NCBI GenBank assembly: GCA_051252515.1
Contig: JBPOFS010000004.1
Coordinates: forward strand, 124,001 to 188,000
Reading direction: 5' to 3'
DNA length: 64,000 bases
Source of the DNA: UBA5078 sp051252515
GTDB taxonomy: Bacteria > Pseudomonadota > Gammaproteobacteria > Pseudomonadales > Pseudohongiellaceae
The notes beneath the pieces were generated by a model that ran no database searches, was not told the DNA's origin, and saw only the letters and a list, made by a program, of their open reading frames with translations. Below are positions 52,571 to 62,082 of this stretch, in pieces (positions within the stretch are counted from its first letter, which is position 1; each line of letters starts with the position of its first letter). Position numbers and translations under genes: made by a program.

Positions 52571-54805
52571 ATGATTCAGACCCACACGTTGATGATCGAT
52601 GGTGCCAGTTGCTCCAGTTGCGTTGTCAAAATCGAGAAGAGCATTCAAGCAGTCGACGGTGTTGAGTCTGCCAGTATGAATTTTGCTGACAGAACAGTCT
52701 CTGTATCAGGCACCGCCGCCATTGAAACAGTAGTACAAGCCGTGAAAACGGCAGGGTACAACGCCACAGTTCAGGCTGGAAACAGCGACGACGAGGCGCT
52801 TGACGAGAAAGAGCGAAGCGATACCGCCTACTATCACAAATTAATGCGCGACATGGTCATTGCATTAGGGCTTGGTGTACCTCTCATGTTGTACGGGCTT
52901 ATCACCGGAGACATGTCAGTCAACACTGATGTCGAACGCCTCTCTTGGCTAAGCATCGGCCTTGTTACCTTGGCCGTCATGATCTACTCCGGCAAACATT
53001 TCTATACTGGCGCTTGGCACTCATTCACAAATCATAGTGCCAATATGGACACTTTGATCGCATTAGGAACAGGCACAGCGTGGCTCTACTCCATGGCCGT
53101 TGTCATCGCCCCTAGCGTCTTTCCTGAACTCGCACGCCATGTGTACTTTGAAGCGACGGCAATGATCATTGGTCTCATCAACCTCGGTATGGCCTTAGAG
53201 TTACGCGCTCGTGGTCGCACCTCCGAGGCCATCAAACGCCTCATTGGATTGCAACCCAAAACAGCACGTGTCGTGCGTGATTCCAGTGAAATTGATATTG
53301 AGATTCAAGACGTCCAACTTGGCGACATCATCCGTGTTCGACCTGGTGAAAAAATACCGGTTGATGGCGAGGTAACCGAAGGGACAACTTCGATTGATGA
53401 ATCAATGCTCACAGGTGAACCCATGCCAGTTGAGAAGAAGATTCGAGACCAAGTAGCAGCGGGCACAATCAACAAATCGGGAAGCTTCTTATTCAGTGCC
53501 AACAAAGTAGGAAAAGACACAGCACTAGCGCAGATCATCACAATGGTAAAACGTGCGCAAAACTCTAAGCCCCCAATTGGCCGCTTAGCCGATGTCATCT
53601 CCTCCTATTTTGTGCCCACTATTATGATTATTTCGGTGCTCAGCGCTTTAGTGTGGTTGAATTTTGGCCCACAGCCCAGCATCGCCTATGCCATCGTCAC
53701 CGCTACTACTGTACTGATTATTGCTTGCCCCTGTGCCTTAGGATTAGCCACGCCAATGTCAGTCATGGTGGGGGTCGGCAAAGCGGCAGAATCCGGCGTG
53801 CTCATTCGTAATGGCGAGTCACTGCAAACCGCATCGAAAATTACCGTGATGGTTTTGGACAAAACAGGCACGATCACCAAAGGCGCCCCGGCAGTAACGG
53901 ACATCATTGAAACCGGCACTTACCAAGAGGAAGAAATACTGAGGCTCGCCGCAAGCTTGGAGGCAGGCTCAGAACACCCTCTTGCACAAGCAATCGTAGA
54001 GTCCGCACAACAACGAGACATAACACAAGCCAAGACTAGTCACTTCAAAGCCATTGCTGGGCAAGGTGTCTCCGCCCAACTAGACGGCCATACGCTGTTA
54101 TTTGGCAATGAAAAATTGATGAACGCGCAGAATATCAGCCTTGGCGATAATGCGGCAAAAGCGCAAGCCTTAGCCACGGAGGCGAAAACCCCCATGTACT
54201 TCGCCGTTGACCAGGTATTGCAGGCGATAATCGCCGTGGCAGACCCAATCAAAGAGGACTCCATTGCCGCCATTCAACGCTTACAAAAACAGGGCATCAA
54301 AGTGTTAATGCTCACAGGCGATAACCGCGACACGGCAAAAGCCATTGCTCAAAAAGTGGGAGTAGAAGAGTTTTTTGCAGAAGTACTTCCTGATCAAAAA
54401 GTGGAAAAAATTAAGGAATTACAATCCCAAGGAGAGATCGTTGGTATGTGCGGTGACGGCATCAACGACGCGCCAGCACTTGCTTTAGCCAATGTGGGCT
54501 TCGCTATAGGCACTGGCACTGACGTCGCGATAGAAAGTGCCGATATCGCTTTAATGCGAGGATCGCTTCATGGACTAGCCGATGCGATAGCCATCAGCAA
54601 AGCCACTTTGGACAATATCAAACAAAACCTGTTTGGTGCCTTCATCTACAACGTGGCCGGTGTCCCAATCGCCGCAGGATTACTGTACCCCGTACTAGGC
54701 GTTTTATTGAACCCAGTGATTGCAGGAGCGGCCATGGCGTTTTCGTCATTAACCGTCGTTACAAACGCCAATCGATTACGCCTATTCAAAGCAAGTTCAC
54801 ACTAA
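52571..54805 (+). CDS. Copper-exporting P1B-type ATPase (CopA-like)
   Basis: A 744-residue inner-membrane ATPase. It has one N-terminal heavy-metal domain with GASCSSC (Cys14 and Cys17), eight membrane helices, actuator TGEP, the transport-site motif CPC at 386-388 (IACPCALGLATP), phosphorylation site DKTGT (Asp430), SEHPLAQA (HP motif) and GDGINDAPALALANVG. The CPC and C-terminal helix pattern belong to the P1B-1 copper(I) group. It exports Cu(I) from the cytosol. ATG 52571 follows the regulator stop by one nucleotide; a TTG/ATG upstream in frame is less likely. The gene product is distinct from the multicopper oxidase also named CopA. Confidence 0.94.
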   Translation: MIQTHTLMIDGASCSSCVVKIEKSIQAVDGVESASMNFADRTVSVSGTAAIETVVQAVKTAGYNATVQAGNSDDEALDEKERSDTAYYHKLMRDMVIALGLGVPLMLYGLITGDMSVNTDVERLSWLSIGLVTLAVMIYSGKHFYTGAWHSFTNHSANMDTLIALGTGTAWLYSMAVVIAPSVFPELARHVYFEATAMIIGLINLGMALELRARGRTSEAIKRLIGLQPKTARVVRDSSEIDIEIQDVQLGDIIRVRPGEKIPVDGEVTEGTTSIDESMLTGEPMPVEKKIRDQVAAGTINKSGSFLFSANKVGKDTALAQIITMVKRAQNSKPPIGRLADVISSYFVPTIMIISVLSALVWLNFGPQPSIAYAIVTATTVLIIACPCALGLATPMSVMVGVGKAAESGVLIRNGESLQTASKITVMVLDKTGTITKGAPAVTDIIETGTYQEEEILRLAASLEAGSEHPLAQAIVESAQQRDITQAKTSHFKAIAGQGVSAQLDGHTLLFGNEKLMNAQNISLGDNAAKAQALATEAKTPMYFAVDQVLQAIIAVADPIKEDSIAAIQRLQKQGIKVLMLTGDNRDTAKAIAQKVGVEEFFAEVLPDQKVEKIKELQSQGEIVGMCGDGINDAPALALANVGFAIGTGTDVAIESADIALMRGSLHGLADAIAISKATLDNIKQNLFGAFIYNVAGVPIAAGLLYPVLGVLLNPVIAGAAMAFSSLTVVTNANRLRLFKASSH

Positions 54806-54817
54806 AAGGAGCCACGG

Positions 54818-55171
54818 ATGCTATTAATTAATATTGCTGGGTTTGCCTTTATTGCCCTGATCATTTGGTGGTTCTGGCTTTACACACCCAAGACAGAAAT
54901 GAATGCCAAAGCAGGGCTCGTAATCAAAGTGCAAAATGGAGTCTATGAACCGGCCCGTTTTAAAATTGCGGCAGATAAAGCCACCGCGATCTATTTTGAG
55001 CGCATAGACCCTAGCCCCTGCGCTGAGACTGTGATCTTCCCTGACCTACAAATTAGCGAGTCATTAACACTCAATGAGAAAGTCCGTGTCGAACTACCCG
55101 CCTTGTCGGCTGGCACTTACCCTTTCCATTGCCAGATGCAAATGTACAAAGGCGTCTTACACGTTGAATAA
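54818..55171 (+). CDS. Membrane-anchored cupredoxin-like protein
   Basis: A 117-residue protein with one N-terminal TM helix (residues about 5-24) and a cupredoxin fold (PF13473-like). Possible copper ligands are Cys in DPSPCAET and His in YPFHCQMQM, the latter being close to type 1 copper C-terminal loops. It follows the copper ATPase by 12 nt, so it probably receives or buffers copper in the periplasm. The ATG has AAAGGAG upstream. It ends before the convergent BaeR gene. Confidence 0.85.
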   Translation: MLLINIAGFAFIALIIWWFWLYTPKTEMNAKAGLVIKVQNGVYEPARFKIAADKATAIYFERIDPSPCAETVIFPDLQISESLTLNEKVRVELPALSAGTYPFHCQMQMYKGVLHVE

Positions 55172-55194
55172 GCCACACACAGTTAAGGCCTAAA

Positions 55195-55893
55195 CTATCG
55201 ATTGATCTCGATCTTATAGCCCACGCCGTAAATCGAGACAATCCACTCTCGCTCAGCCCCGTCTTCATTGCTCAACTCGCTGAGCTTTTTACGCAATTTT
55301 GTGATGTGGCTGTCAATCGTACGGCCACTCACGACTCGGTGATCCGCATAAATTCGATCCATCAATTGGTCTCTTGAGAATATTTTCCCGGGCGCACCAA
55401 GCATCGTGTTGAGTAGTTCGAACTCTACACTGGTTAAACTTAATACTAGCCCGCCATACTTTACACAGTAACTGTCCTTATCCAGCACTAGACGGTCCGC
55501 ATCGGACAGAGACGACGATGGTTCTGGCGCTTGCATGCGACGAAGCACGTTCTTCACTCTGGCCACGACTTCTCGAGGGCTAAAGGGTTTACAGATATAA
55601 TCATCAGCCCCTAACTCGAGCCCTAATAATCGGTCGATCTCCTCGACTTTCGCTGTCACCATAATGATAGGCACATCCGAAAAGCTGCGCACTTCCTTAC
55701 ACACTTGCAAACCATCTTTACCTGGCAACATTAAATCCAAAATAATGAGATCTGGCTGCTGTGCCCGAACATAGGCAGACACATCCAAACCATTGTCGAT
55801 TATTTCTGTGCGATATTGAGACTGCTGCAAATAATCTTGCAACACTGAGGAGAGTTTCGGTTCATCTTCTACAATAAGTACTAATGCAGACAT
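55195..55893 (-). CDS. baeR: Response regulator, BaeR-like
   Basis: A 232-residue OmpR-family regulator very close to BaeR in motif content: VLIVEDEPKLSSVLQDYL, LIILDLMLPGKDGLQVCKEV, DVPIIMVTAKVEEIDRLLGL, GADDYICKPFSPREVVARVK, and the winged helix ending VSIYGVGYKIE. The phospho-acceptor is Asp in LDLML. BaeR controls envelope-stress exporters in enteric bacteria. The start at ATG 55893 is chosen for the receiver boundary; a further ATG lies 5 codons upstream (55908). It is last in a four-gene operon. Confidence 0.88.
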   Translation of the reverse strand: MSALVLIVEDEPKLSSVLQDYLQQSQYRTEIIDNGLDVSAYVRAQQPDLIILDLMLPGKDGLQVCKEVRSFSDVPIIMVTAKVEEIDRLLGLELGADDYICKPFSPREVVARVKNVLRRMQAPEPSSSLSDADRLVLDKDSYCVKYGGLVLSLTSVEFELLNTMLGAPGKIFSRDQLMDRIYADHRVVSGRTIDSHITKLRKKLSELSNEDGAEREWIVSIYGVGYKIEINR

Positions 55894-55933
55894 AGCGTAC
55901 ACATCCATGATGATTGAATTTAAAAGTTACAGA

Positions 55934-57406
55934 CTACGCAATGGGTAATTGAATCGTAAACATCAAGCCACCAAAGCTCGAACTTGCCACCGCAATCCTT
56001 CCCCCATGTGATTCCACAATATTCTTAACAATGGCCAAACCTAAGCCACTGCCACCGGTACGACGGTTACGCGAATTCTCCGCTCTAAAGAGGCGTTCAA
56101 ACAGCTTCACTTGCTCCTCCTCGTTCACCCCAGGCTCAGAGTCAGCCCAATGGATCACTAAGGTTTTACCTTGTAACTCCCAGCTCACAGAAAGCGATCC
56201 GGGTTGGTCGGTATAGCTCAAAGTGTTCTGAAAAAGATTTACAAACATTTGCTTCAACTTGCGTTCGTCGGCATTGAGGGTCGCCGCCACGCTGTCTTCA
56301 TTGAAGTGCAGTGCCAACTTCGCCTCGTCGCAGGCATTGGAGAACTGCGCCATGAGCTTCCTCATGAACTCTTGGAAATCAATTGGCGTTTTCTGATAAT
56401 TCAAGGCCCCCATATCAGACAAACTCAGCTCGTGCAGTTCCGATATGAGCGCTTGGAGTTGCAACACTTCTTCATATAGCGATGCAATGCGTTGACTGTC
56501 CAACGGACGCACTCCGTCCACAAGCGCTTCTATTTCACCACGCAATACAGCAACAGGCGTGCGTAATTCGTGAGAGATATCGGCGATCCATTGTTCTTGC
56601 ACTGACTGATTTTTGTCTAAGGTAAGCGCCAATAAATTAAACTGCGCGGAGAGTTGCGACAGCTCGTCACTACCGTTGGACTGTAAGCGCTGCGCGTAAT
56701 CACCTGCTGACAACTTTTGCATCCCTGCTTGCAACAAACGAATGGGACGCAACCAAAGCGACGCCAAGATCAAGCCAATCACTAAAGCAATAATAAGAGA
56801 GCCAGCCGCAGTCCACGCATAGGCCGTTTTTTGCTCCTCAACGAACAAGCGGTCTAAACTCGCATTGAGAATGTCACGAGGAACCAAGCCAAGATATCCT
56901 ACTGTTACGGCATCGTTCTGGATCGGAATCCATTCGGTATTCTCGCTCGGCTCGTCTGGCGGGCCAATCAACACAGACTTCTCAGCGTCTGTAAGCAATA
57001 TTTTGTTGTCGAAGAACACAGCACTCTGTGCATTGTTCTGACCTTGCGCAGGCCCTAATCGCGGTGGAGCACCGTTCCTAGGAGGTGGAGGTAGTTCGCC
57101 AAATGGTGCGCGGGTAAGGCCCAATGGGTTTTCTGGCATTGGGCCTACACCGCCTCCAACATACGCGCTGGCCATTGTGCTCCATATGCGTCCATCCTGT
57201 TGGATAGGCTCCCAGCTGAGTTGCTCTGCGTAATGCTCTGCAAGCGCGGCCACCAAGCCCTGCATTCTCTGTACTTCGACGTTCGTCACATAGGTTTGAA
57301 ATCCCTGATCAAAACGCCAACTACTGACAGTGAACATCAAGCTTGCCAACAATGCATTGGAAAGCAAAAACGATAACACCAGCTTTGACTTAATTCCTAA
57401 ACGCAT
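55934..57406 (-). CDS. baeS: Sensor histidine kinase, BaeS-like
   Basis: A 490-residue inner-membrane kinase with TM helices at about 9-28 and 195-217, a periplasmic sensor loop containing a Pro/Gly/Asn-rich insert (FGELPPPPRNGAPPRLGPAQ, about 100-120), HAMP, H-box ADISHELRTPVAVLRGEIEAL, and ATPase boxes ending GGSGLGLAIVKNIVESHGG. The Pro-rich insert is not typical and may aid sensing. It follows the EF-hand-like gene by 20 nt and precedes baeR by 40 nt. Confidence 0.88.
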   Translation of the reverse strand: MRLGIKSKLVLSFLLSNALLASLMFTVSSWRFDQGFQTYVTNVEVQRMQGLVAALAEHYAEQLSWEPIQQDGRIWSTMASAYVGGGVGPMPENPLGLTRAPFGELPPPPRNGAPPRLGPAQGQNNAQSAVFFDNKILLTDAEKSVLIGPPDEPSENTEWIPIQNDAVTVGYLGLVPRDILNASLDRLFVEEQKTAYAWTAAGSLIIALVIGLILASLWLRPIRLLQAGMQKLSAGDYAQRLQSNGSDELSQLSAQFNLLALTLDKNQSVQEQWIADISHELRTPVAVLRGEIEALVDGVRPLDSQRIASLYEEVLQLQALISELHELSLSDMGALNYQKTPIDFQEFMRKLMAQFSNACDEAKLALHFNEDSVAATLNADERKLKQMFVNLFQNTLSYTDQPGSLSVSWELQGKTLVIHWADSEPGVNEEEQVKLFERLFRAENSRNRRTGGSGLGLAIVKNIVESHGGRIAVASSSFGGLMFTIQLPIA

Positions 57407-57426
57407 TCGATCTCAACTTTTACTAA

Positions 57427-57975
57427 TCAATTTGAAGCCAATGCAGGAAACAAAGTCCCTGCAGAGTGCTCTGGTGTTAGAACAAGCACATGCGCTTGTT
57501 CGCCCACTGTTCGAGTGCCCGTGATCTCCATTGTTTGCTCGCCACTGTGAACCCCAAATAAGCCAATACTGAACTCCATTGGACTAGAAGACTGGTTCAA
57601 TGTGAAGCGCCCTAACACTGTCAATTGCGTCACAAACTCAAAGTCCGTGTTGTGCGCCACCTCTGGAGACAACATTATGCCCTCCAAAGAAAGCACACCA
57701 GTGGCATCACTGAGCTTCACGTTTTCTTTAATCGCCGCCATAATCTGTTCACGGTGCTGATTGAACTCTACCATAGTGACATTGCCATCACGGTCGCCAT
57801 CAACCTCGACAAACGCCGATATTGGTAATGCTAGGACCATGAAGGCGCCATCACCGACCACATTCAAGGTCCCATGCTGCGCGACCATTAAGTGAGCTTG
57901 CGCCGATGTGGACAGCAAGGACACTAGCAGAAAACTTCCGAACACTATCGATTTTACTCGCTCTAAAACTCGCAT
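57427..57975 (-). CDS. Exported protein with an EF-hand-like loop
   Basis: A 182-residue protein with a signal peptide (LLVSLLSTSAQAHLM). One DxDxDG calcium-loop pattern is clear: EVDGDRDGNVTMVEF near 57-71, with a further helix after it. The rest has beta-rich segments (SLEGIMLSPEV, FEFVTQLTVLGRFTL, HSGEQTMEITGTR). No known family is apparent to me. AAGGAG precedes the ATG. It lies between the YHYH gene and the kinase in one operon, so it may be a ligand-binding accessory. Confidence 0.75.
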   Translation of the reverse strand: MRVLERVKSIVFGSFLLVSLLSTSAQAHLMVAQHGTLNVVGDGAFMVLALPISAFVEVDGDRDGNVTMVEFNQHREQIMAAIKENVKLSDATGVLSLEGIMLSPEVAHNTDFEFVTQLTVLGRFTLNQSSSPMEFSIGLFGVHSGEQTMEITGTRTVGEQAHVLVLTPEHSAGTLFPALASN

Positions 57976-57989
57976 CGTTTTCTCCTTGA

Positions 57990-59243
57990 TTAAAGCGGTG
58001 GTGGAGGCAAGTCACCGCCAGGTCCACCAGCGCCAGGCCCAGCATTACCCGCTTCCACTTCGCCTTTCACACAACGTTGAAAATAAGGGTACGAGTCAGT
58101 CGCGTAGTAGTGGTAGATCCCTTCAGGAAACTCCGGAGTGACGCCGTAACGTCCATTACATTCATCGAGATCACCTGACCCAGCCACATAAGTCCAATCT
58201 TGACTGAAAGTGCCAAGCGGATATGTATTCACTGAAGGTCTCGAACTGCTCACCTCACTGACATAGGCGTAACTACCAGTCATGACTTTCAATTCGGAAC
58301 TGGCATTATTGACGTCGCTATACCCATAACGTGCATAGATTGGAAACCCATCGGCGGCCCAAGCAATAAGCGTCATTTTAGAGCTATCACCGCCCTGTTT
58401 GGTCACGAACCCTTCAGGGACACCGTGATAGTGATATACGCCGTCTGGTTGTACGTGAGCATTGTTCTCATCAGTACCAAAGTTAAAACTTGTTTGCCCT
58501 AACGCTTCGATACTCCAGTTGCCTACTCGCTGACCCAGATCGCAAGTGTCGCCTGTGTCATCACAAGTTCCACCTGTCCCTGCATCCACCTTTACGCCAT
58601 TAAGTACAAAGGCAATGACTCCGGCAGGACCGCCCAATGTGGTCGCCGTGCTGCTTTCTTTCGGGTTCAAAGTAAAACTGGCCGAGACTGATTGCTCGGT
58701 AATAGTGTTCGGGTTATTTGGGTTTGGAAATGTGCCGACTACATGATCGGGAATCCCATTCGCCGTAAGGTTGCGGTTTTCGCCATCACATAACCACGAT
58801 GATGTGCTCGTGATTGATACCGAGTCAGAACTGTTAGGAGTGGAATCAGAATAATTACACAAGACACCATCGGTAGTGCTATTGAGCGCTATCGGTGTTT
58901 CCACTAATCGAAACACGCCTTCTGCTTCAATGAAATCCAATTGCACATTGTATGATTCTATATCAACCCGCACCTTCGGAATGCTTACCACATTACCAAT
59001 ATAGGAGGCGGCATCTGCTGGTGTCGCGACACTTGCATCATATTTTGTGTAAGTCCCTAGCGTAAAGTCCGTTGGGTTAGAGTTTGCCACATGGTGCAAA
59101 TACACCTGGTACAACTCGCCTTGGTAGACCAAGTAGGGCATATCCAAGAGGTTATTTTCGTAACTTGATGCGGCATTAGCCAAAGGACTTAGCAAGCCTG
59201 CGCCTAGCAAAATAGCCGAGAATAATTTGCGTCTATGATTCAT
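57990..59243 (-). CDS. YHYH-domain exported protein
   Basis: A 417-residue secreted protein with a signal peptide (to LANAAS). The YHYH domain marks are PDGVYHYHGVPEG, GWSIEALG-type segments and CNGRYGVTPEFPEGIYHYYAT with a terminal Gly/Pro-rich tail (GPGAGGPGGDLPPPP). The domain function is unknown; it has the look of a metal-binding fold because of its His cluster. It contains several cysteines that could form disulfides (for example CDDTGDTCDLG). AAGGAA precedes the ATG. It leads the operon with the EF-hand-like gene and baeSR. Confidence 0.85.
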   Translation of the reverse strand: MNHRRKLFSAILLGAGLLSPLANAASSYENNLLDMPYLVYQGELYQVYLHHVANSNPTDFTLGTYTKYDASVATPADAASYIGNVVSIPKVRVDIESYNVQLDFIEAEGVFRLVETPIALNSTTDGVLCNYSDSTPNSSDSVSITSTSSWLCDGENRNLTANGIPDHVVGTFPNPNNPNTITEQSVSASFTLNPKESSTATTLGGPAGVIAFVLNGVKVDAGTGGTCDDTGDTCDLGQRVGNWSIEALGQTSFNFGTDENNAHVQPDGVYHYHGVPEGFVTKQGGDSSKMTLIAWAADGFPIYARYGYSDVNNASSELKVMTGSYAYVSEVSSSRPSVNTYPLGTFSQDWTYVAGSGDLDECNGRYGVTPEFPEGIYHYYATDSYPYFQRCVKGEVEAGNAGPGAGGPGGDLPPPPL

Positions 59244-59445
59244 AATATTTCCTTCATCGCCAATTGAACGCTAGTGAATGTCAGTGTTCTTGGTCGTTAT
59301 AATAGAAAGCAAATGTTTAAGAATTAATGGCGAAATGTGCAAACATTGTGGAAGTGAGCGTAGCGCTCCCGCCAAATACCCCATAGACTTCAAGCGGTGA
59401 CACTTCTATCCTGCCCAATCTGCCAATAATTAGAAAGGATCCAAC

Positions 59446-60375
59446 ATGAAACTCCTCTGCACCACTTTGACTAGCCTTAGTTTGGCAATGAGTGCCAGTT
59501 TTGCTGCGGCTGAAAGCGTTCTCTTTGTCGGCAACAGCTTCACGTATGGCTATGGCTCGGCTGTAAAATATTATCGCCCAGACACAGTGACAGACCTGAA
59601 CAATCAAGGCATCGGCGGGATTCCTGCTTTGTTCAAAGCCTTTGCAGACCAGGCCGGATTAGACTTAGACGTGTATTTGGAGACTGAGCCGGGCAGTAAT
59701 TTCGACTTTCATTTAGAGAAAAAGCGCGGAATCATTGGCCGACGACCTTGGGACATAGTGGTGTTGCAAGGACACAGCACCCTCGATAGTGCCGAGCACG
59801 GCAATGCCGACAAACTCATTGCCACTAGCACCCAAATGGGTGAACTCCTACGCTCGCGCAACGAAGACGTCGATATCTACCTCACCGCCACATGGTCACG
59901 TGCTGACATGACCCATCAGGCTAATCATGTTTGGTCTGGCATGCCTATCGCTCAGATGGCTTTAGACCTTCGTGCAGGCTATGAAAAGGCAGCCCAAAGC
60001 ACCCCTGGTGCCGTATCAGTAAACCCAGTAGGCGAGGCATGGACACAAGCGATGACGCTAGGGCTTGCAGATGACAACCCGTACAACGGACTAGAATATG
60101 GCAAAATTGACCTTTGGACGTTTGATCACTATCACGCCAGCGCCTATGGCTCTTATCTCGAAGCACTTGTGGTATTTGGCAATGTGACTGGCATCGATCC
60201 ACGCTCATTAGGCCAAAACGAATGCGCCGGCTTTGAGTTAGGCATGCAAAACACTGTCGTCAAAGGTCTACAAGAGGCCGCTTATCGACAATTGGCCGAA
60301 GACGGACGCGTTGCAGCCGCACCTCTGACAATACCGGCAGGTATTCAAGGGCAGGCCTGTACGCCCTCTCGCTAG
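59446..60375 (+). CDS. Exported SGNH/GDSL-like hydrolase
   Basis: A 309-residue protein with a signal peptide ending near SFAAAE. The SGNH set is visible: the nucleophile Ser31 in VGNSFTYG, a glycine in NQGIGG, VLQGHS block and the catalytic Asp227-His230 in FDHYHAS. It belongs to the DUF4886-like branch. The substrate (ester or acetylated glycan) is unknown. AAAGGA precedes the ATG. It lies 60 nt before the DASS transporter and may be co-transcribed. Confidence 0.82.
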   Translation: MKLLCTTLTSLSLAMSASFAAAESVLFVGNSFTYGYGSAVKYYRPDTVTDLNNQGIGGIPALFKAFADQAGLDLDVYLETEPGSNFDFHLEKKRGIIGRRPWDIVVLQGHSTLDSAEHGNADKLIATSTQMGELLRSRNEDVDIYLTATWSRADMTHQANHVWSGMPIAQMALDLRAGYEKAAQSTPGAVSVNPVGEAWTQAMTLGLADDNPYNGLEYGKIDLWTFDHYHASAYGSYLEALVVFGNVTGIDPRSLGQNECAGFELGMQNTVVKGLQEAAYRQLAEDGRVAAAPLTIPAGIQGQACTPSR

Positions 60376-60435
60376 TTAGCTAACAAGATTAATAACTACT
60401 GCGCCGCTCCCATTGATCAAAATTAGAAGAGAACG

Positions 60436-61968
60436 ATGTCGAACCCCGCACTGACTGATGACAAGCTCACGAGCAACTCCTATACCAAGGCACAATTAAT
60501 TGGCCTTATCCTTGGGCCACTGCTCTTTTTTTGTACCCTTATATTCTTCTCGGCCGAAGGCTTAAGTTTCCAAGCTAAAGCCGTCTTGGCAACTACAATC
60601 TGGGTGGCCATCTGGTGGATTACCGAAGCCATTCCGATTCCTGCCACTTCGTTACTCCCTCTGTTTCTACTGCCGATTACTGGGGCGCTTAATAGCTCAA
60701 CCACCACCTCGGCCTATGGCGATGACATTGTGTTTTTGTTCCTTGGGGGGTTCTTTATTGCGACCGCTATGGAAAAGTGGAACCTTCATAAGCGTATGGC
60801 ACTGGCCATCATTGCGTTCGTGGGCACCAGCACCCAAGGCATCTTGCTAGGCTTTATGCTCGCCACTGCATTCTTGTCTATGTGGGTATCCAATACTGCC
60901 TCTGTGATGATGATGGTCCCGATGGCGCTCGCCATTACGGCGCAAGTAGGCAGTGCGCTTAAAAACACTCCCGAAGCGGTAGATATCCCGATCTTCGAGA
61001 AAGCGCTTTTATTTGCGGTGGGTTACGCCGGCACCATTGGCGGCATGGGCACTTTAATTGGCACCCCGCCTAATATCATTTTAGCGGCACAAGCCCGTGA
61101 ACTCTTTGGCGTCGAAATCAGTTTCGCCAGTTGGATGTTAATCGGCGTCCCCATAGTCTTTATATTGCTAGGAATCGCTTGGTTCTATCTTGGACGCATT
61201 GCATTTCACATGAAGATCAAAGGCATTCCTGGCGGGAAGGCATTCATTCAGAAAGAACGCACTGCGCTTGGGAAAATTTCATTCGAAGAAACCGCTGTAG
61301 CCATTGTCTTTGCTTCGGCCGCCTTCCTGTGGATTACACGAGGATTTATTTGGTCTGACCTAGTGCCTGAGATACGTGACGGAATGATTGCCGTACTCGC
61401 CGCCGTAGCACTCTTTATTATTCCCACTAGAAGCCAAGCCAGTGGACGCGTTCTAGACTGGAAGGACTCCAAGGAAATACCTTGGGGCATTCTGCTTTTG
61501 TTTGGCGGAGGGTTAGCAATCGCGGCAGGTTTTAGGGAAACCGGCCTTGCCACATGGATTGGGGATCAACTCACCGTGTTAGAAAGTTTGCACATGATTG
61601 TAATCATTGCCTGTACTGCTTTATTGATTCTGTTCTTAACAGAGATCACCTCCAATACAGCCACGGCAACGATGATCATCCCGGTTGTGGCCTCTTTAGC
61701 CTTGGCACTGAACATTCACCCTTTCGCACTCATGGTGCCCTGTGCGATGGCCGCCAACTGTGCATTTATGTTGCCGGTGGGCACCCCACCCAATGCGATT
61801 ATTTTTGCCACAGAAAAACTACGCATCATCGAAATGGTTCGCACTGGATTTATCATGAATATTATCGCTGCGTGCCTGATTGTCTTGGTCGTGTACTTTT
61901 TAATGCCGCAATTATGGAACCTTGATCTTCACTCGATCCCAGCAGCGTTCACAAGCATGCAACTGTAA
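60436..61968 (+). CDS. DASS/SLC13 family anion:sodium symporter
   Basis: A 510-residue inner-membrane transporter with about 12 helices. The paired SNT motifs that bind sodium and substrate are visible: SMWVSNTASV (about 150-159) and TSNTATATMIIPV in the second half. WWITEAIPIPATSLLPLFLLP is typical of the family. Substrates are dicarboxylates, citrate or sulfate; the two SNT-type motifs fit di/tricarboxylate carriers. It may take up a product of the upstream hydrolase, which is inference. Confidence 0.92.
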   Translation: MSNPALTDDKLTSNSYTKAQLIGLILGPLLFFCTLIFFSAEGLSFQAKAVLATTIWVAIWWITEAIPIPATSLLPLFLLPITGALNSSTTTSAYGDDIVFLFLGGFFIATAMEKWNLHKRMALAIIAFVGTSTQGILLGFMLATAFLSMWVSNTASVMMMVPMALAITAQVGSALKNTPEAVDIPIFEKALLFAVGYAGTIGGMGTLIGTPPNIILAAQARELFGVEISFASWMLIGVPIVFILLGIAWFYLGRIAFHMKIKGIPGGKAFIQKERTALGKISFEETAVAIVFASAAFLWITRGFIWSDLVPEIRDGMIAVLAAVALFIIPTRSQASGRVLDWKDSKEIPWGILLLFGGGLAIAAGFRETGLATWIGDQLTVLESLHMIVIIACTALLILFLTEITSNTATATMIIPVVASLALALNIHPFALMVPCAMAANCAFMLPVGTPPNAIIFATEKLRIIEMVRTGFIMNIIAACLIVLVVYFLMPQLWNLDLHSIPAAFTSMQL

Positions 61969-62082
61969 TCACTAAGTGCTTGAACTGCCTAGTTGTTGAA
62001 AGTGACGCCTACTGATAATGTCACTCATTGATATGCGTTAACAAAGTTTGATCAATAATTACAAAACTAAGCAGGTCAATTT

